From contig JAHDSF010000018.1 in the NCBI GenBank assembly GCA_018432935.1, positions 62,001-126,000 on the forward strand: DNA of 64,000 bases, given 5' to 3'. A program made the position numbers and the translations under genes. Positions 52,440 to 61,154 of the stretch are shown piece by piece. The DNA is from Rhodospirillales bacterium (GTDB taxonomy: Bacteria; Pseudomonadota; Alphaproteobacteria; Rhodospirillales; Shumkoniaceae). Positions within the stretch are counted from its first letter, which is position 1. Every line of letters starts with the position of its first letter. The notes below the pieces were generated by a model. That model was not told the DNA's origin, searched no databases, and saw only the letters and a program-made list of their open reading frames with translations.

Positions 52440-53700
52440 GCAGTCTCTCCCGTGCCGCCCGCTCCCAGACCGGAAGCAGATCTTCGCCCAGAACGTCCTC
52501 CCAGGACGGCAGCTTCGTCTCGGCCCAACGACGCGCCGCCAGCGCCTGCCGACGCAGCTCTTCGGGGTTGGATAGCAGATCCCCCAGCCGGCCGGCCCAG
52601 GCATCGGCGCCGCCGTCGACTTCGTGACCGAAACCCCCGTCGCCGAAGGTCCGCGCCATGCCGCTGCGCCGCGCGATCGCCACCGGCACCCCCGCCGCCA
52701 ACGCTTCCATGACGGCATTCGCGTGGATTTCGATCTCCGACGGCTGGGCGTAAAGATCGGCACAGGCAAAAAAGCGCGCCGCGGTCGCCTCTTCGACCAC
52801 GCCCGGGCAGGTGGCAAACGACCCCAGCATGCCCTGGACCTTCTCGCGGTCCTCGCCGCTCCCGGCGCACAGGAGGTGAACGTTCACGCCCGCCCCGACC
52901 AGGGCCTTCATCGCCGTGGCCAGGCTGAGCACGTTCTTGCCGCGGTTCATGCGCCCGGCGAAGTACACCACCAGCGCGTCCTCGGGCACGCCGTAACATG
53001 CGTGCAGCCAGCGGCGGTCGCGACGGGCGGGATTGAACAACGCCTTGTCGACGCCGCGGCGCAGGGTCGAGATGCGCCCGGCGGGCAGGTTGCGGGCCGC
53101 GGCCTCTCTGTCCTCCGGGCGGGAGACCAGCGCGTAGTCGCAGGCCGCCTGATGTCGCGCCAGCCGACGCTCCATGACGCGGCCGACCCGTTCCGGCACC
53201 TGCAGCCAGTCGGCGGCGAGACGCAGAGCCAAACCGTCGCCGAACAGCGTCTCCAGAGTCCGCCGCGTAAACACGCGGGCATAGTTCGGAGTATCGGTGT
53301 GGATCGAATTCACCAACGGCAGTCCCGTCCGGCGGGCGACCCGCACGGCGGTCCGCGCGAATGCGAAGAAGCCGTCTGTCGTGTGCAGCACGTCGAAGCC
53401 ACCCAGCTCTCGCGCAAGCCGCGGGTGGTACGGCGCCAGATCGGTATCGTCCGGCACGTGACGCAGGAACGGCAGCCGCGCGGTGCTGAACACCGGCTGC
53501 CGCAACAGCCTGCGGACGTTCGCCGAGAGAAGCTCCTCCCCCTCACAGGACCCCGAGAAGAACAGCGACAGTTCCAGCTCGGCCCCGAAAGCGGCGGCGG
53601 CGCGGCCCAGGCGCTCCCAGCATTTGACGTGGCCGCCGGCGAGAGGGGTCCAGGTGAGGTCGACGAGAACGGCAACGCGAAGCGGACGCCTGGCACGCAT
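52429..53700 (-). CDS. GT4-family glycosyltransferase in the hopanoid operon
   Basis: 423-aa GT-B fold glycosyltransferase. N-terminal acceptor domain (VAVLVDLTWTPLAGGHVKCWERL), middle RISTLRRGVDKALFNP, then VVYFAGRMNRGKNVLSLATAM and the C-terminal ExxxxxxxE retaining motif in SEIEIHANAVMEALAAGVPVA. No TM segment, so probably a peripheral cytoplasmic enzyme. ATG 53700 is chosen; a GTG and TTG lie just upstream. It follows hpnA by 21 bp and overlaps the PIG-L gene. It resembles the MshA/BshA class that pairs with PIG-L enzymes, but the acceptor here is unknown. Confidence 0.88.
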   Translation of the reverse strand: MRARRPLRVAVLVDLTWTPLAGGHVKCWERLGRAAAAFGAELELSLFFSGSCEGEELLSANVRRLLRQPVFSTARLPFLRHVPDDTDLAPYHPRLARELGGFDVLHTTDGFFAFARTAVRVARRTGLPLVNSIHTDTPNYARVFTRRTLETLFGDGLALRLAADWLQVPERVGRVMERRLARHQAACDYALVSRPEDREAAARNLPAGRISTLRRGVDKALFNPARRDRRWLHACYGVPEDALVVYFAGRMNRGKNVLSLATAMKALVGAGVNVHLLCAGSGEDREKVQGMLGSFATCPGVVEEATAARFFACADLYAQPSEIEIHANAVMEALAAGVPVAIARRSGMARTFGDGGFGHEVDGGADAWAGRLGDLLSNPEELRRQALAARRWAETKLPSWEDVLGEDLLPVWERAARERLRVR

Positions 53701-53721
53701 CACCAAGCCCCGAATCGGTAA

Positions 53722-54711
53722 TCAGTGCAGATAACCATGATCCTCGTACCACGACACGGCGTCGGCGAGAGCCTCGCGCCCCGGCCGGTGCCGGTAGCCG
53801 AGCGCCCGCTCCGCCTTGGCGCTGGAAAAGAACATCTTCTTGCGGGCCATGCGCACGCCGTCGACCGTGGCGAAAGGTTCGGCCCCCGTAAGCCGGGCCC
53901 AGGTCTCGGCGACATAGGCGATCGGCAAGACCACGCCATGCGGCAGCCGCACCCGCGGCGGACGGTGCCGGCGCAAGGCGGCGACTTCGACCAGTATTTC
54001 GCGCAACGTCATGTCGTCGCCGCCCAGCACGTAGCGTTCACCTACGGTTCCGTTCTCGCATGCCAGCAGGTGGCCGTGAGCGACGTCATCGACGTGGACG
54101 ACGTTGAGTCCGGTGTCCACATAGGCCGGCATCCGTCCGCAAGCCGCCTCGACGACCATGCGCCCGGTGGGCGTCGGCTTGGAGTCCCCGGGGCCGATCG
54201 GCGTCGAGGGATTGACGATGACGACAGGGACTCCCTCTCCAACGGCGAGGCGGCGCGCCTCCTCCTCGGCCCGGAACTTCGACTGCTTGTAGGCGCCGAC
54301 CATGTCCCGATACTCGACCGGCGCCGCCTCGTCGCCGCGTCCGCCCGGCACGATCCCCAGCGTCGCGACGCTGCTGGTGTAGACGATGCGCGAGGCCCCC
54401 GCTTCCGCCGCCGCCAGCAGGACGTTGCGGGTCCCCTCGACGTTGGTGCGGAACATCGGCGCCTGGTCGCGAGCCCAGATCCGGTAGTCGGCGGCGGCGT
54501 GGAACACCGTCCGGCAGCCCTTGGCCGCCGCGCGTACGGATGCCATGTCGGTGACGTCGCCGACGACCGGCTCGACCTCCAGCCCCGCCAGGTTGCGCCG
54601 ATCGCTGGTTGACCGCACCAGGGCTCGGACGCTCTCGCCTCCTCCGGCAAGCAGCCGGCGCACGATCGCCGCTCCGACGAAACCCGCAGCACCGGTGACC
54701 AGGACCGTCAT
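53722..54711 (-). CDS. hpnA: Hopanoid-associated NAD-dependent sugar epimerase HpnA
   Basis: 329-aa extended SDR. Rossmann motif LVTGAAGFVGAAIVRRLL, catalytic YKQSK (residues about 140-144, Tyr-x3-Lys), VNPSTPIGPGD and FHAAADYRIWARD, all matching HpnA. The family sits in hopanoid loci and is thought to act on a sugar or ribosyl side chain; the reaction is not firmly known. It is first of four co-directional genes (hpnA, GT4, PIG-L, hpnN) and divergent from ispH. Confidence 0.93.
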   Translation of the reverse strand: MTVLVTGAAGFVGAAIVRRLLAGGGESVRALVRSTSDRRNLAGLEVEPVVGDVTDMASVRAAAKGCRTVFHAAADYRIWARDQAPMFRTNVEGTRNVLLAAAEAGASRIVYTSSVATLGIVPGGRGDEAAPVEYRDMVGAYKQSKFRAEEEARRLAVGEGVPVVIVNPSTPIGPGDSKPTPTGRMVVEAACGRMPAYVDTGLNVVHVDDVAHGHLLACENGTVGERYVLGGDDMTLREILVEVAALRRHRPPRVRLPHGVVLPIAYVAETWARLTGAEPFATVDGVRMARKKMFFSSAKAERALGYRHRPGREALADAVSWYEDHGYLH

Positions 54712-54958
54712 GCGGCGATTACCCCACGCCGATCACCGCTGGCGCTCAAGATTGCCCCCTCTCCCCGGACGGCTGCGGACCCGGTGCCCGCCGCCGACAC
54801 TCGCCGACCATAGGTAACGCCCCTTTGAAGCGACACGCAAGACCGCGGCCGTTCCAGGCCGACGCGGCGATCGTCGTATCCGCCCCTTCACGGCGGGGCC
54901 CTTCCCCCTTATGTTCCGCACTGAGTCCCGCAACCGCCGGCCTTTCCCGGAGAACCGC

Positions 54959-55936
54959 ATGAGCAAACCCGCCCTCAACGTCATCCTGGCCAAGCCGCGC
55001 GGCTTCTGCGCCGGGGTTGAGCGCGCCATCGAGATCGTGCTGCGGGCGATCGAGATCTACGGCCCTCCCGTCTATGTCCGCCACGAGATCGTGCACAACA
55101 AGCGGGTGGTCGAGACGTTGCGCGGCAAAGGCGCCGTATTCGTCGAGGAACTCGACGAGGTTCCCGAGGGCAGCGTCACGGTGTTCAGCGCCCACGGCGT
55201 GGCCGAGGCGATCGAGAGCGAGGCCAAGCGCCGCGGCCTGCCGGTGATCGACGCCACCTGCCCGCTGGTGCTCAAGGTGCACCTGCAGGGGCAGCGCCAG
55301 GCGCAGTCCGGCCGCGAGATCATCCTGATCGGCCACCGCGGCCATCCCGAGGTGGAGGGGACGATCGGCCGGATGCCGAACGGGGCCCGCCTGGTGACTT
55401 CGGTCAAGGATGCCGAGGAGATCGAGATCGGGAACCCCGACAGCATCGCCTACGTCACCCAGACGACGCTCAGCGTCGACGAGACGCGCGAGATCATCGC
55501 CACGCTGAAGCGCCGCTTTCCCAACATCGTCGGACCGGACGTCAAGGACATCTGCTACGCCACCCAGCATCGTCAGAACGCGGTGCGCGAGCTTGCCGAG
55601 GTGGTCGAGGCGCTGATCGTGGTCGGCGCTCGCAACAGCTCCAACTCCACCCGATTGCGCGAGATCGGCTCCCATTGCGGGGTGCCGTCCTACCAGATCG
55701 ACGATGCCGGCGACGTCGATCCCGCGTGGTTCGAGGGGGTAACGACGGTCGGCGTCACCGCCGGGGCATCGGCTCCCGAGGAGCTCATCCGGGAGTTGCT
55801 CGACAAGCTGAGTTCATTCCGCGAGATTACCGTCGTGGAAATGAAAGGCGTCGAGGAAGGCATCCAGTTCAAGCTGCCGCACGTGCTTCGCCGGGACCAG
55901 GACGTCGCGCGGCCGGCAACATCACAGGAATCGTGA
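54959..55936 (+). CDS. ispH: 4-Hydroxy-3-methylbut-2-enyl diphosphate reductase
   Basis: 325 aa, last enzyme of the MEP pathway, reducing HMBPP to IPP and DMAPP with a 4Fe-4S cluster. The three cluster Cys are visible: PRGFCAGV (Cys17), DATCPLV (near 100) and ICYATQHRQ (near 198). The active-site Glu in HPEVEGT and the NSSNSTRL loop are intact. ATG 54959 has GGAG six bases upstream. The gene is 13 bp upstream of hpnH in the same direction, linking isoprenoid supply to hopanoid synthesis. Confidence 0.96.
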   Translation: MSKPALNVILAKPRGFCAGVERAIEIVLRAIEIYGPPVYVRHEIVHNKRVVETLRGKGAVFVEELDEVPEGSVTVFSAHGVAEAIESEAKRRGLPVIDATCPLVLKVHLQGQRQAQSGREIILIGHRGHPEVEGTIGRMPNGARLVTSVKDAEEIEIGNPDSIAYVTQTTLSVDETREIIATLKRRFPNIVGPDVKDICYATQHRQNAVRELAEVVEALIVVGARNSSNSTRLREIGSHCGVPSYQIDDAGDVDPAWFEGVTTVGVTAGASAPEELIRELLDKLSSFREITVVEMKGVEEGIQFKLPHVLRRDQDVARPATSQES

Positions 55937-55949
55937 CCGAGGAGGTCTT

Positions 55950-57086
55950 GTGAGCGTACCCCTCATTCAGCAGATCCGCGTCGGCTCTTACATCCTAAGG
56001 CAGAAGCTTTCGGGCAACCGGCGCTATCCGCTGGTGCTGATGCTGGAGCCGCTGTTCCGCTGCAATCTCGCGTGCGCAGGCTGCGGCAAGATCAGCCACC
56101 CGGACCATATCCTTCGCCAGCGCCTCAGCGTCGACGAATGCCTCGCCGCCGCCCAGGAATGCGGCGCGCCGGTGGTTTCGATTCCGGGCGGCGAGCCGCT
56201 AGTTCACCCGCAGATCGACGAAATCGTTAAGGGCCTGATCGCCCAGAAGCGGTTCGTCTATCTGTGCACGAACGCGATCCTGCTCGAACGCAACCTGCAC
56301 CGCTTCTCGCCGACGCCGTACCTGACGTTCTCGGTCCATCTCGACGGGCTGAAGGAGCAGCACGACCACAGTGTCAGCCGCGCCGGCGTGTTCGACACCG
56401 CGGTACGGGCGATCAAGGCGGCGCGAGCCAAGGGCTTCCGCGTCACCATCAACTGCACCCTGTTCAAGACCTCGTATACCGAGGGGATTGCCGAGTTCCT
56501 CGATTACTGCCGCGACGAGCTCGACGTCGAAGGCGTGACCATTGCCCCCGGCTATGCCTATGAGCGGGCCCCGGTGCAGGAACACTTCATGACCCGCACC
56601 CGAACCAAGACCTTCTTTCGCGACCTGTTCCGGCGCGGCAAGGGCCGCAAGTGGCGCTTCAACCAGTCGATCCTTTACCTTGATTTCCTTGCAGGAAATG
56701 CCGACTACCGTTGCACCCCTTGGGGGAACCCTACGCGCAACATCTTCGGCTGGCAGCGCCCCTGCTACCTGCTCGACGAAGGGTATGCGCCGTCGTTTCG
56801 CGCCTTGATGGAGGAGACCGACTGGGAGGCCTATGGGACAGGCAATTACGAGAAGTGCGCCGACTGCATGGTCCACTGCGGCTACGAGCCGACCGCGGTG
56901 GCGGACATGGTTGCTCACCCCTTCAAGGCGCTGCGGGTCGCGTTGGGCGGCGTCCGGACCGAAGGCGACATGGTGCCCGAGATCCCGCTTGAGAACCAGC
57001 GTCCCGCACGCACCGTCGATCCCCAGTCATGGTACGTGCGCTTCATGAAGGAACCCGCCTCGCAGTCGCGCAACGACGCGGCCTAG
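55950..57086 (+). CDS. hpnH: Hopanoid radical SAM enzyme HpnH (adenosylhopane synthase)
   Basis: 378-aa radical SAM protein joining the 5'-deoxyadenosyl group of SAM to diploptene to give adenosylhopane, the first step of side-chain extension. The cluster motif CNLACAGC uses Cys38, Cys42 and Cys45; IPGGEPLVHP follows. The C-terminal region has further Cys (YEKCADCMVHCGYEP) in an SPASM-like/HpnH-specific segment. The start is GTG 55950 with GAGGAGG four bases upstream. The 3' end overlaps the convergent hpnG by 60 bp. Confidence 0.95.
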   Translation: MSVPLIQQIRVGSYILRQKLSGNRRYPLVLMLEPLFRCNLACAGCGKISHPDHILRQRLSVDECLAAAQECGAPVVSIPGGEPLVHPQIDEIVKGLIAQKRFVYLCTNAILLERNLHRFSPTPYLTFSVHLDGLKEQHDHSVSRAGVFDTAVRAIKAARAKGFRVTINCTLFKTSYTEGIAEFLDYCRDELDVEGVTIAPGYAYERAPVQEHFMTRTRTKTFFRDLFRRGKGRKWRFNQSILYLDFLAGNADYRCTPWGNPTRNIFGWQRPCYLLDEGYAPSFRALMEETDWEAYGTGNYEKCADCMVHCGYEPTAVADMVAHPFKALRVALGGVRTEGDMVPEIPLENQRPARTVDPQSWYVRFMKEPASQSRNDAA

Positions 57087-57734
57087 GGCCCGCGCGCTCT
57101 TCCGCTCCGCCCAGGCCAGCGAGATCAACGTCGGCAACGCCGTCGGGTGACGCATCACCTCGCCCATCAGGCGTCCGGGATCGGAAGCCCCGTCGGGCGT
57201 GACGGTATCGGCTAGCCACAGCGGCAGCGAGGTTCTTGCGTCGTCGACCACCACCCGCACGGCTGCGAACGGCAGTCGGTAACCGAGCGCCACCCTGGCC
57301 ACGGCGTGGCTCTCCATGTCGGCAGCCAGCGCTCCCGTGCCCAGCCACAGTTCGCGCTTGCCGTCGCGACCGGTAACGGCCCCGTCGCAGCCGGCGATCG
57401 GCCCAACGCGCAGGTCCGCCGCTCCAGCCAGGCGGCGCTCCGCCGCGTCCAGCCAGGATGCCGGCACGCCGTAGCGTTGGCCGCCATCGGCGATCACCTC
57501 GTTGGCCAGAACCACCGTGCCCGAGGCGACGTCCGGAGACAGGCCTCCGGCGTAGCCGACGCTGAGCAGCACCGTAGCGCCTTCGGCGACCAGGCGATGA
57601 GCTGCGGCCTCGGCACGCGCTGCATTGGCGCCCGAGGAGATGGCGCGCATGCCCGCCCCCAGGCTGCCCTCGATAACCTTGATTTCCCTCTGCAGCCCGG
57701 TCACGATTCCCACGAATGTCGCGGAATCGTTCAC
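57027..57734 (-). CDS. hpnG: Hopanoid-associated nucleoside phosphorylase HpnG
   Basis: 235 aa as called. It acts after HpnH, removing adenine from adenosylhopane to give ribosylhopane phosphate. Phosphorylase-like motifs: FVGIVTGLQREIKVI, LLSVGYAGGLSPDVASGTVVLANEV, ADMESHAVARVALGYRLPFAAVRVVVDDA. I place the start at GTG 57734, where GGAGG/AGGG precedes and the family-like sequence begins. The frame is open to GTG 57836, which overlaps the cyclase stop (GTGA), and ATG 57812 lies between; that extra segment is low-complexity. The last 60 bp are antisense to hpnH. Confidence 0.85.
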   Translation of the reverse strand: MNDSATFVGIVTGLQREIKVIEGSLGAGMRAISSGANAARAEAAAHRLVAEGATVLLSVGYAGGLSPDVASGTVVLANEVIADGGQRYGVPASWLDAAERRLAGAADLRVGPIAGCDGAVTGRDGKRELWLGTGALAADMESHAVARVALGYRLPFAAVRVVVDDARTSLPLWLADTVTPDGASDPGRLMGEVMRHPTALPTLISLAWAERKSARALGRVVARLRGGFLHEAHVP

Positions 57735-57832
57735 TGTCCCTGCCTCCGCGGCCTCCACCGGCCCCTCCTTCCCTGCCCCAACCCCTGACGCGACACGTTC
57801 CTCCGCCTTCATGTAGGCGCGGAAGCCGCCGG

Positions 57833-59827
57833 TCACATGCCCCAGGTGACCTTCTTGGAGTTGCTGGATGCGAGGTTGTGGTAGCGCGCCAGCGCGATCA
57901 GCGGGAAATACCCGCTGTAGCCGTGGTAGCGCAGATAGAATACGCGTGGGAAACCGACCGCGTTGAAATAGCTCTCCTCCCATTTGCCGCCTTTGCGCGG
58001 CGCATCGAGAAGGAACTGCACGCCGCGCTGCACCGCCTCGCTGTCGGCCTCGCCGGCCGCCATCAGCCCGAGCAGGGCCCAGGCTGTCTGCGACGGGGTG
58101 CTGACCTTGCATTCGTAGCGCCGGTGGCGCCAATAGCTGGCGCAGTCCTCGCCCCAGCCGCCGTCCGGACGCTGCCGGTCGAGCAGCCACTGGACCGCCC
58201 GCCGGACCACCGGATCGTCATTGGCAAAGCCGACGGCGTTGAGGGCCGAGAGAACGGACCAGGTGCCGTAAACGTAATTGTTTCCCCAACGCCCGAACCA
58301 GGAGCCGTCGTCCTCCTGCTCGCACTTGAGGAAGTCGATAGCGCGGGCCACCACCGGGTGCTCGGCCCCGTAGCCGAGCTGGGCCAGCATGCTGAGGCAA
58401 CGGGCGCTGACGTCGGCCGACGGCGGATCCAGCAGCGCGCCGTGGTCCGCAAACGGGATATGCTGCAGGAAGAAGTGTTCGTTGTCGGCGTTGAAGGCGC
58501 CCCAGCCGCCGTTGCGGCTCTGCATTCCGATCACCCATTCGGCACCGCGGCTGATCGCCTCGCGGTACGCCTCGGGATCGCTGCGATGGAGCGCCATCAC
58601 CACCACCGCGGTATCGTCGACGTCCGGGTAATGGTCATTGCGATACTGGAAAGCCCAGCCGCCCGGCCGCGCCTGCGGTCGCTCGGCGATCCAGTCGCCT
58701 TTGACATCGAGGATTTGCCGCTCACGAAGCCACTCCATGGCCTTCCGCACCATCGCGCCCTGCGGCCGGCCGCCTGCCTCCAGCAGGGCATGGGAGGCGA
58801 GCCCCGTGTCCCACACCGGCGACAGGCAGGGCTGGCAATAGGTCAGGGTCTCCTCGTGTGGGCTGACCAGGTTGTCCACCGCCCGCCGTGCCGCCTGGAA
58901 GACCGGATCATCGTGGGACATCCCAAGCGCGTGGAACGCCATCAAGGCGTTGGCCATCGCCGGGTAGATGCCGCCCAGGCCATCTTCACCGTTGAGACGC
59001 TCCTGGATGAAGCGCATCGCCCGCCCGGTTCCGGCGCGCAACAGGAATCTGCCCCACAGCGGATGGGCGAACCGGCCGATGCGGTCCAGCACGAGCATCA
59101 GCTCGCCGACCCAATGGCCGGTCGGGTTCTTCAGGTAGCTGCGGACCTTCTCCGGCGGCTCGGCGAACAGCTCGGCAACGCCGGTACCAGTCGGGTTGAC
59201 GGCGCGCGGTTGCAGCGACCACAGCACCATCAGCGGCACCATCACCGTCCGCGACCAATACGAGATGCGGTCGATGTGGAACGGGAACCACCTCGGGAAC
59301 AGCATCGCCTGGACCGGCATGATCGGCACCGCGCGCCACGGCACCTCGCCGAACAGGGCCAGCGTGATCCTGGTGAAGACGTTGGCGCGTTCGGCGCCGC
59401 CGCAGGCCAGGATCGCCCTCCGCGCAGCCTTCATGTGCGGTGCGTCCGGGCTGTCGCCGACGATCTTGAGAGCGAAATAGGCTTTCACGGTGGCGCTGAG
59501 ATCGAGCTCGCCGTCGTGGTAGAGCGGCCACCCCCCGTGCCGCGGGTCCTGCTTGGCGCGCAGATAGGTCGCCAAGCGGCCCTCGGTATCCGGATCCGGA
59601 TCGCCCAGGAAATGATTGAGAAGAATGTACTCAGACGGAATGGTCGCGTCAGCCTCGAGTTCGAATGCCCAGTGACCGTTCTGAGCCTGGGTCGAGCGCA
59701 GCCATTCGACCCCATCGGCGATCGCGGCATCGAGCTGCGTTTCGAAAAGCTGCTCGGACGAGTCTTGGAACGCCGGCGTCTGCGAAGCGCCGAGCGTGTG
59801 TTGCGCCGTCTGCATCGTGGGTCCCAT
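57833..59827 (-). CDS. shc: Squalene-hopene cyclase
   Basis: 664-aa monotopic membrane enzyme (HpnF) cyclising squalene to hopene and hopanol. The protonating DxDD motif appears as PDVDDTAVV near residue 402. Several QW repeats are visible (QNGHWAFELEAD, RNGGWGAFNADN, DDGSWFGRWGNNYVYGTW, PDGGWGEDCASYW). Length and the C-terminal YHGYSGYFPLIALARY segment are normal. It lies between hpnE upstream (67-bp gap) and hpnG downstream in the minus-strand hpn operon. Confidence 0.97.
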   Translation of the reverse strand: MGPTMQTAQHTLGASQTPAFQDSSEQLFETQLDAAIADGVEWLRSTQAQNGHWAFELEADATIPSEYILLNHFLGDPDPDTEGRLATYLRAKQDPRHGGWPLYHDGELDLSATVKAYFALKIVGDSPDAPHMKAARRAILACGGAERANVFTRITLALFGEVPWRAVPIMPVQAMLFPRWFPFHIDRISYWSRTVMVPLMVLWSLQPRAVNPTGTGVAELFAEPPEKVRSYLKNPTGHWVGELMLVLDRIGRFAHPLWGRFLLRAGTGRAMRFIQERLNGEDGLGGIYPAMANALMAFHALGMSHDDPVFQAARRAVDNLVSPHEETLTYCQPCLSPVWDTGLASHALLEAGGRPQGAMVRKAMEWLRERQILDVKGDWIAERPQARPGGWAFQYRNDHYPDVDDTAVVVMALHRSDPEAYREAISRGAEWVIGMQSRNGGWGAFNADNEHFFLQHIPFADHGALLDPPSADVSARCLSMLAQLGYGAEHPVVARAIDFLKCEQEDDGSWFGRWGNNYVYGTWSVLSALNAVGFANDDPVVRRAVQWLLDRQRPDGGWGEDCASYWRHRRYECKVSTPSQTAWALLGLMAAGEADSEAVQRGVQFLLDAPRKGGKWEESYFNAVGFPRVFYLRYHGYSGYFPLIALARYHNLASSNSKKVTWGM

Positions 59828-59894
59828 GTGTCGTTCCCGACTTCTGCCTCCGCGCCGGCAGCCATCGTCACGGGCGCCGGCACGGTTTCAACGT

Positions 59895-61154
59895 TCAGTT
59901 CGAGGTAGTAACCCGATCCGCCGCCAAAAAGCCCGAACGGATCGCTCCTTCGACGGTGGCCGGCAAACCGGTGTCCGTCCAGTCCCCGGCCATGGTGACA
60001 TTGCACCAGCGCGTCGCCGCGGGGGGACGAAATACCACGCTTGCGGGCGTCTGGTCGATAGTCGCCGTCTTCTCCTTGACGATTCGATGCGGCGGCAGGG
60101 CACGGTCCGTGATCCCCAGGGCGCGCGAGACGTCGTTCCACATTCGCGCGGCGATCTCCTGGTTGGGCAGGTCGGCGATCGCGTCCCCGGCGCTGATGGT
60201 GACAGAGGCGACGTCGCCTCGCACGAACACCCACTGCGCGAATCCGCCGATCAGGCCCAGAAACCGTCCCCCTTCGGGCCGCGGCTCCCCAATCAGGAAG
60301 TGTCCGTTGATGATCGCCCGCATCCGCATCGGCACCTGCAACTCCGGCAGCAGCCGGCGGGCATTGCGCGGCGGCACCGCCAGGATCACCTGGTCCGCCG
60401 GCCCCAGTGCGGCGACCTCGCCGTCGAAGCCCAGCCCAGAAGCGCGAGAGCCGGAAAACTCGATGCCGCGGACCGGGGTCGCGAAGCGGATTTCGCCGCC
60501 GCGGGCTCGAAGATGCGCCTCGGCAGGAGCAACGAAAGCGGCCCCCAGGCCGTGCGGCGCGAGGCGAGGCCGGCAGGCCTCCTCGCCGCGCAGGAAGGTT
60601 TCGCGCATGACCTCCCACAGGAGGCGGGCGTCGCCCTCCGCGAACGGGGTGTTGAGGACCGCGACCGCCAACGGCTCCCAGAAACGGCGCAAGGCCGCCG
60701 GGGAACAATGCAGGGCCACCCCCAGGGGCCAGCGGTGGGGCAGCGTTGCCAGCGCGCGAACGGCCATGAGATCGCGCAGCCCGAGGCCGGGGGGGCGTCG
60801 CGCAGGCACCAGCAGCCACCACGGCAGCCGGCCGGTGTTGGGCCGGATCTCCCACCGCTCGCCGGATTCGAGATCGAGAAACGGAAAGCAGGCCGGCCGG
60901 ATCGTCGTCAGGGCGTCCGTAGCCCCGATCGCCGCCAGGTACTCGTTCACCGCGCGGTTGCCCGCGAGCAGGATATGGTTGCCGTTGTCGATCAGCCTGT
61001 CGAGCACGCGGTCGTGAAAGGAGCGGCAGCGCCCGCCGGCGCGGCTCGACGCCTCGTAGACGACCACCTTGACGCCACGGCCGACAAGGCGGACAGCGCA
61101 CGACAGCCCGGCAAGGCCGGCGCCGACGACATGGACGGTCGCTCCCCCGCTCAT
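59895..61154 (-). CDS. hpnE: Hydroxysqualene dehydroxylase HpnE
   Basis: 419-aa FAD-dependent amine-oxidase-fold enzyme reducing hydroxysqualene to squalene. The N-terminal dinucleotide motif VHVVGAGLAGLSCAVRLVGRG and GGRCRSF, and the C-terminal AGDWTDTGLPATVEGAIRSG, identify the family. ATG 61154 overlaps the hpnD stop (61151) by 4 bp; a longer frame to 61235 lies inside hpnD. HpnC, HpnD and HpnE together replace a eukaryote-type squalene synthase. Confidence 0.95.
   Translation of the reverse strand: MSGGATVHVVGAGLAGLSCAVRLVGRGVKVVVYEASSRAGGRCRSFHDRVLDRLIDNGNHILLAGNRAVNEYLAAIGATDALTTIRPACFPFLDLESGERWEIRPNTGRLPWWLLVPARRPPGLGLRDLMAVRALATLPHRWPLGVALHCSPAALRRFWEPLAVAVLNTPFAEGDARLLWEVMRETFLRGEEACRPRLAPHGLGAAFVAPAEAHLRARGGEIRFATPVRGIEFSGSRASGLGFDGEVAALGPADQVILAVPPRNARRLLPELQVPMRMRAIINGHFLIGEPRPEGGRFLGLIGGFAQWVFVRGDVASVTISAGDAIADLPNQEIAARMWNDVSRALGITDRALPPHRIVKEKTATIDQTPASVVFRPPAATRWCNVTMAGDWTDTGLPATVEGAIRSGFLAADRVTTSN

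Noticed and set aside
57716..59908. 730-codon plus-strand frame opposite squalene-hopene cyclase
   Set aside because: The cyclase on the minus strand has DxDD and QW motifs throughout; the plus frame has none.
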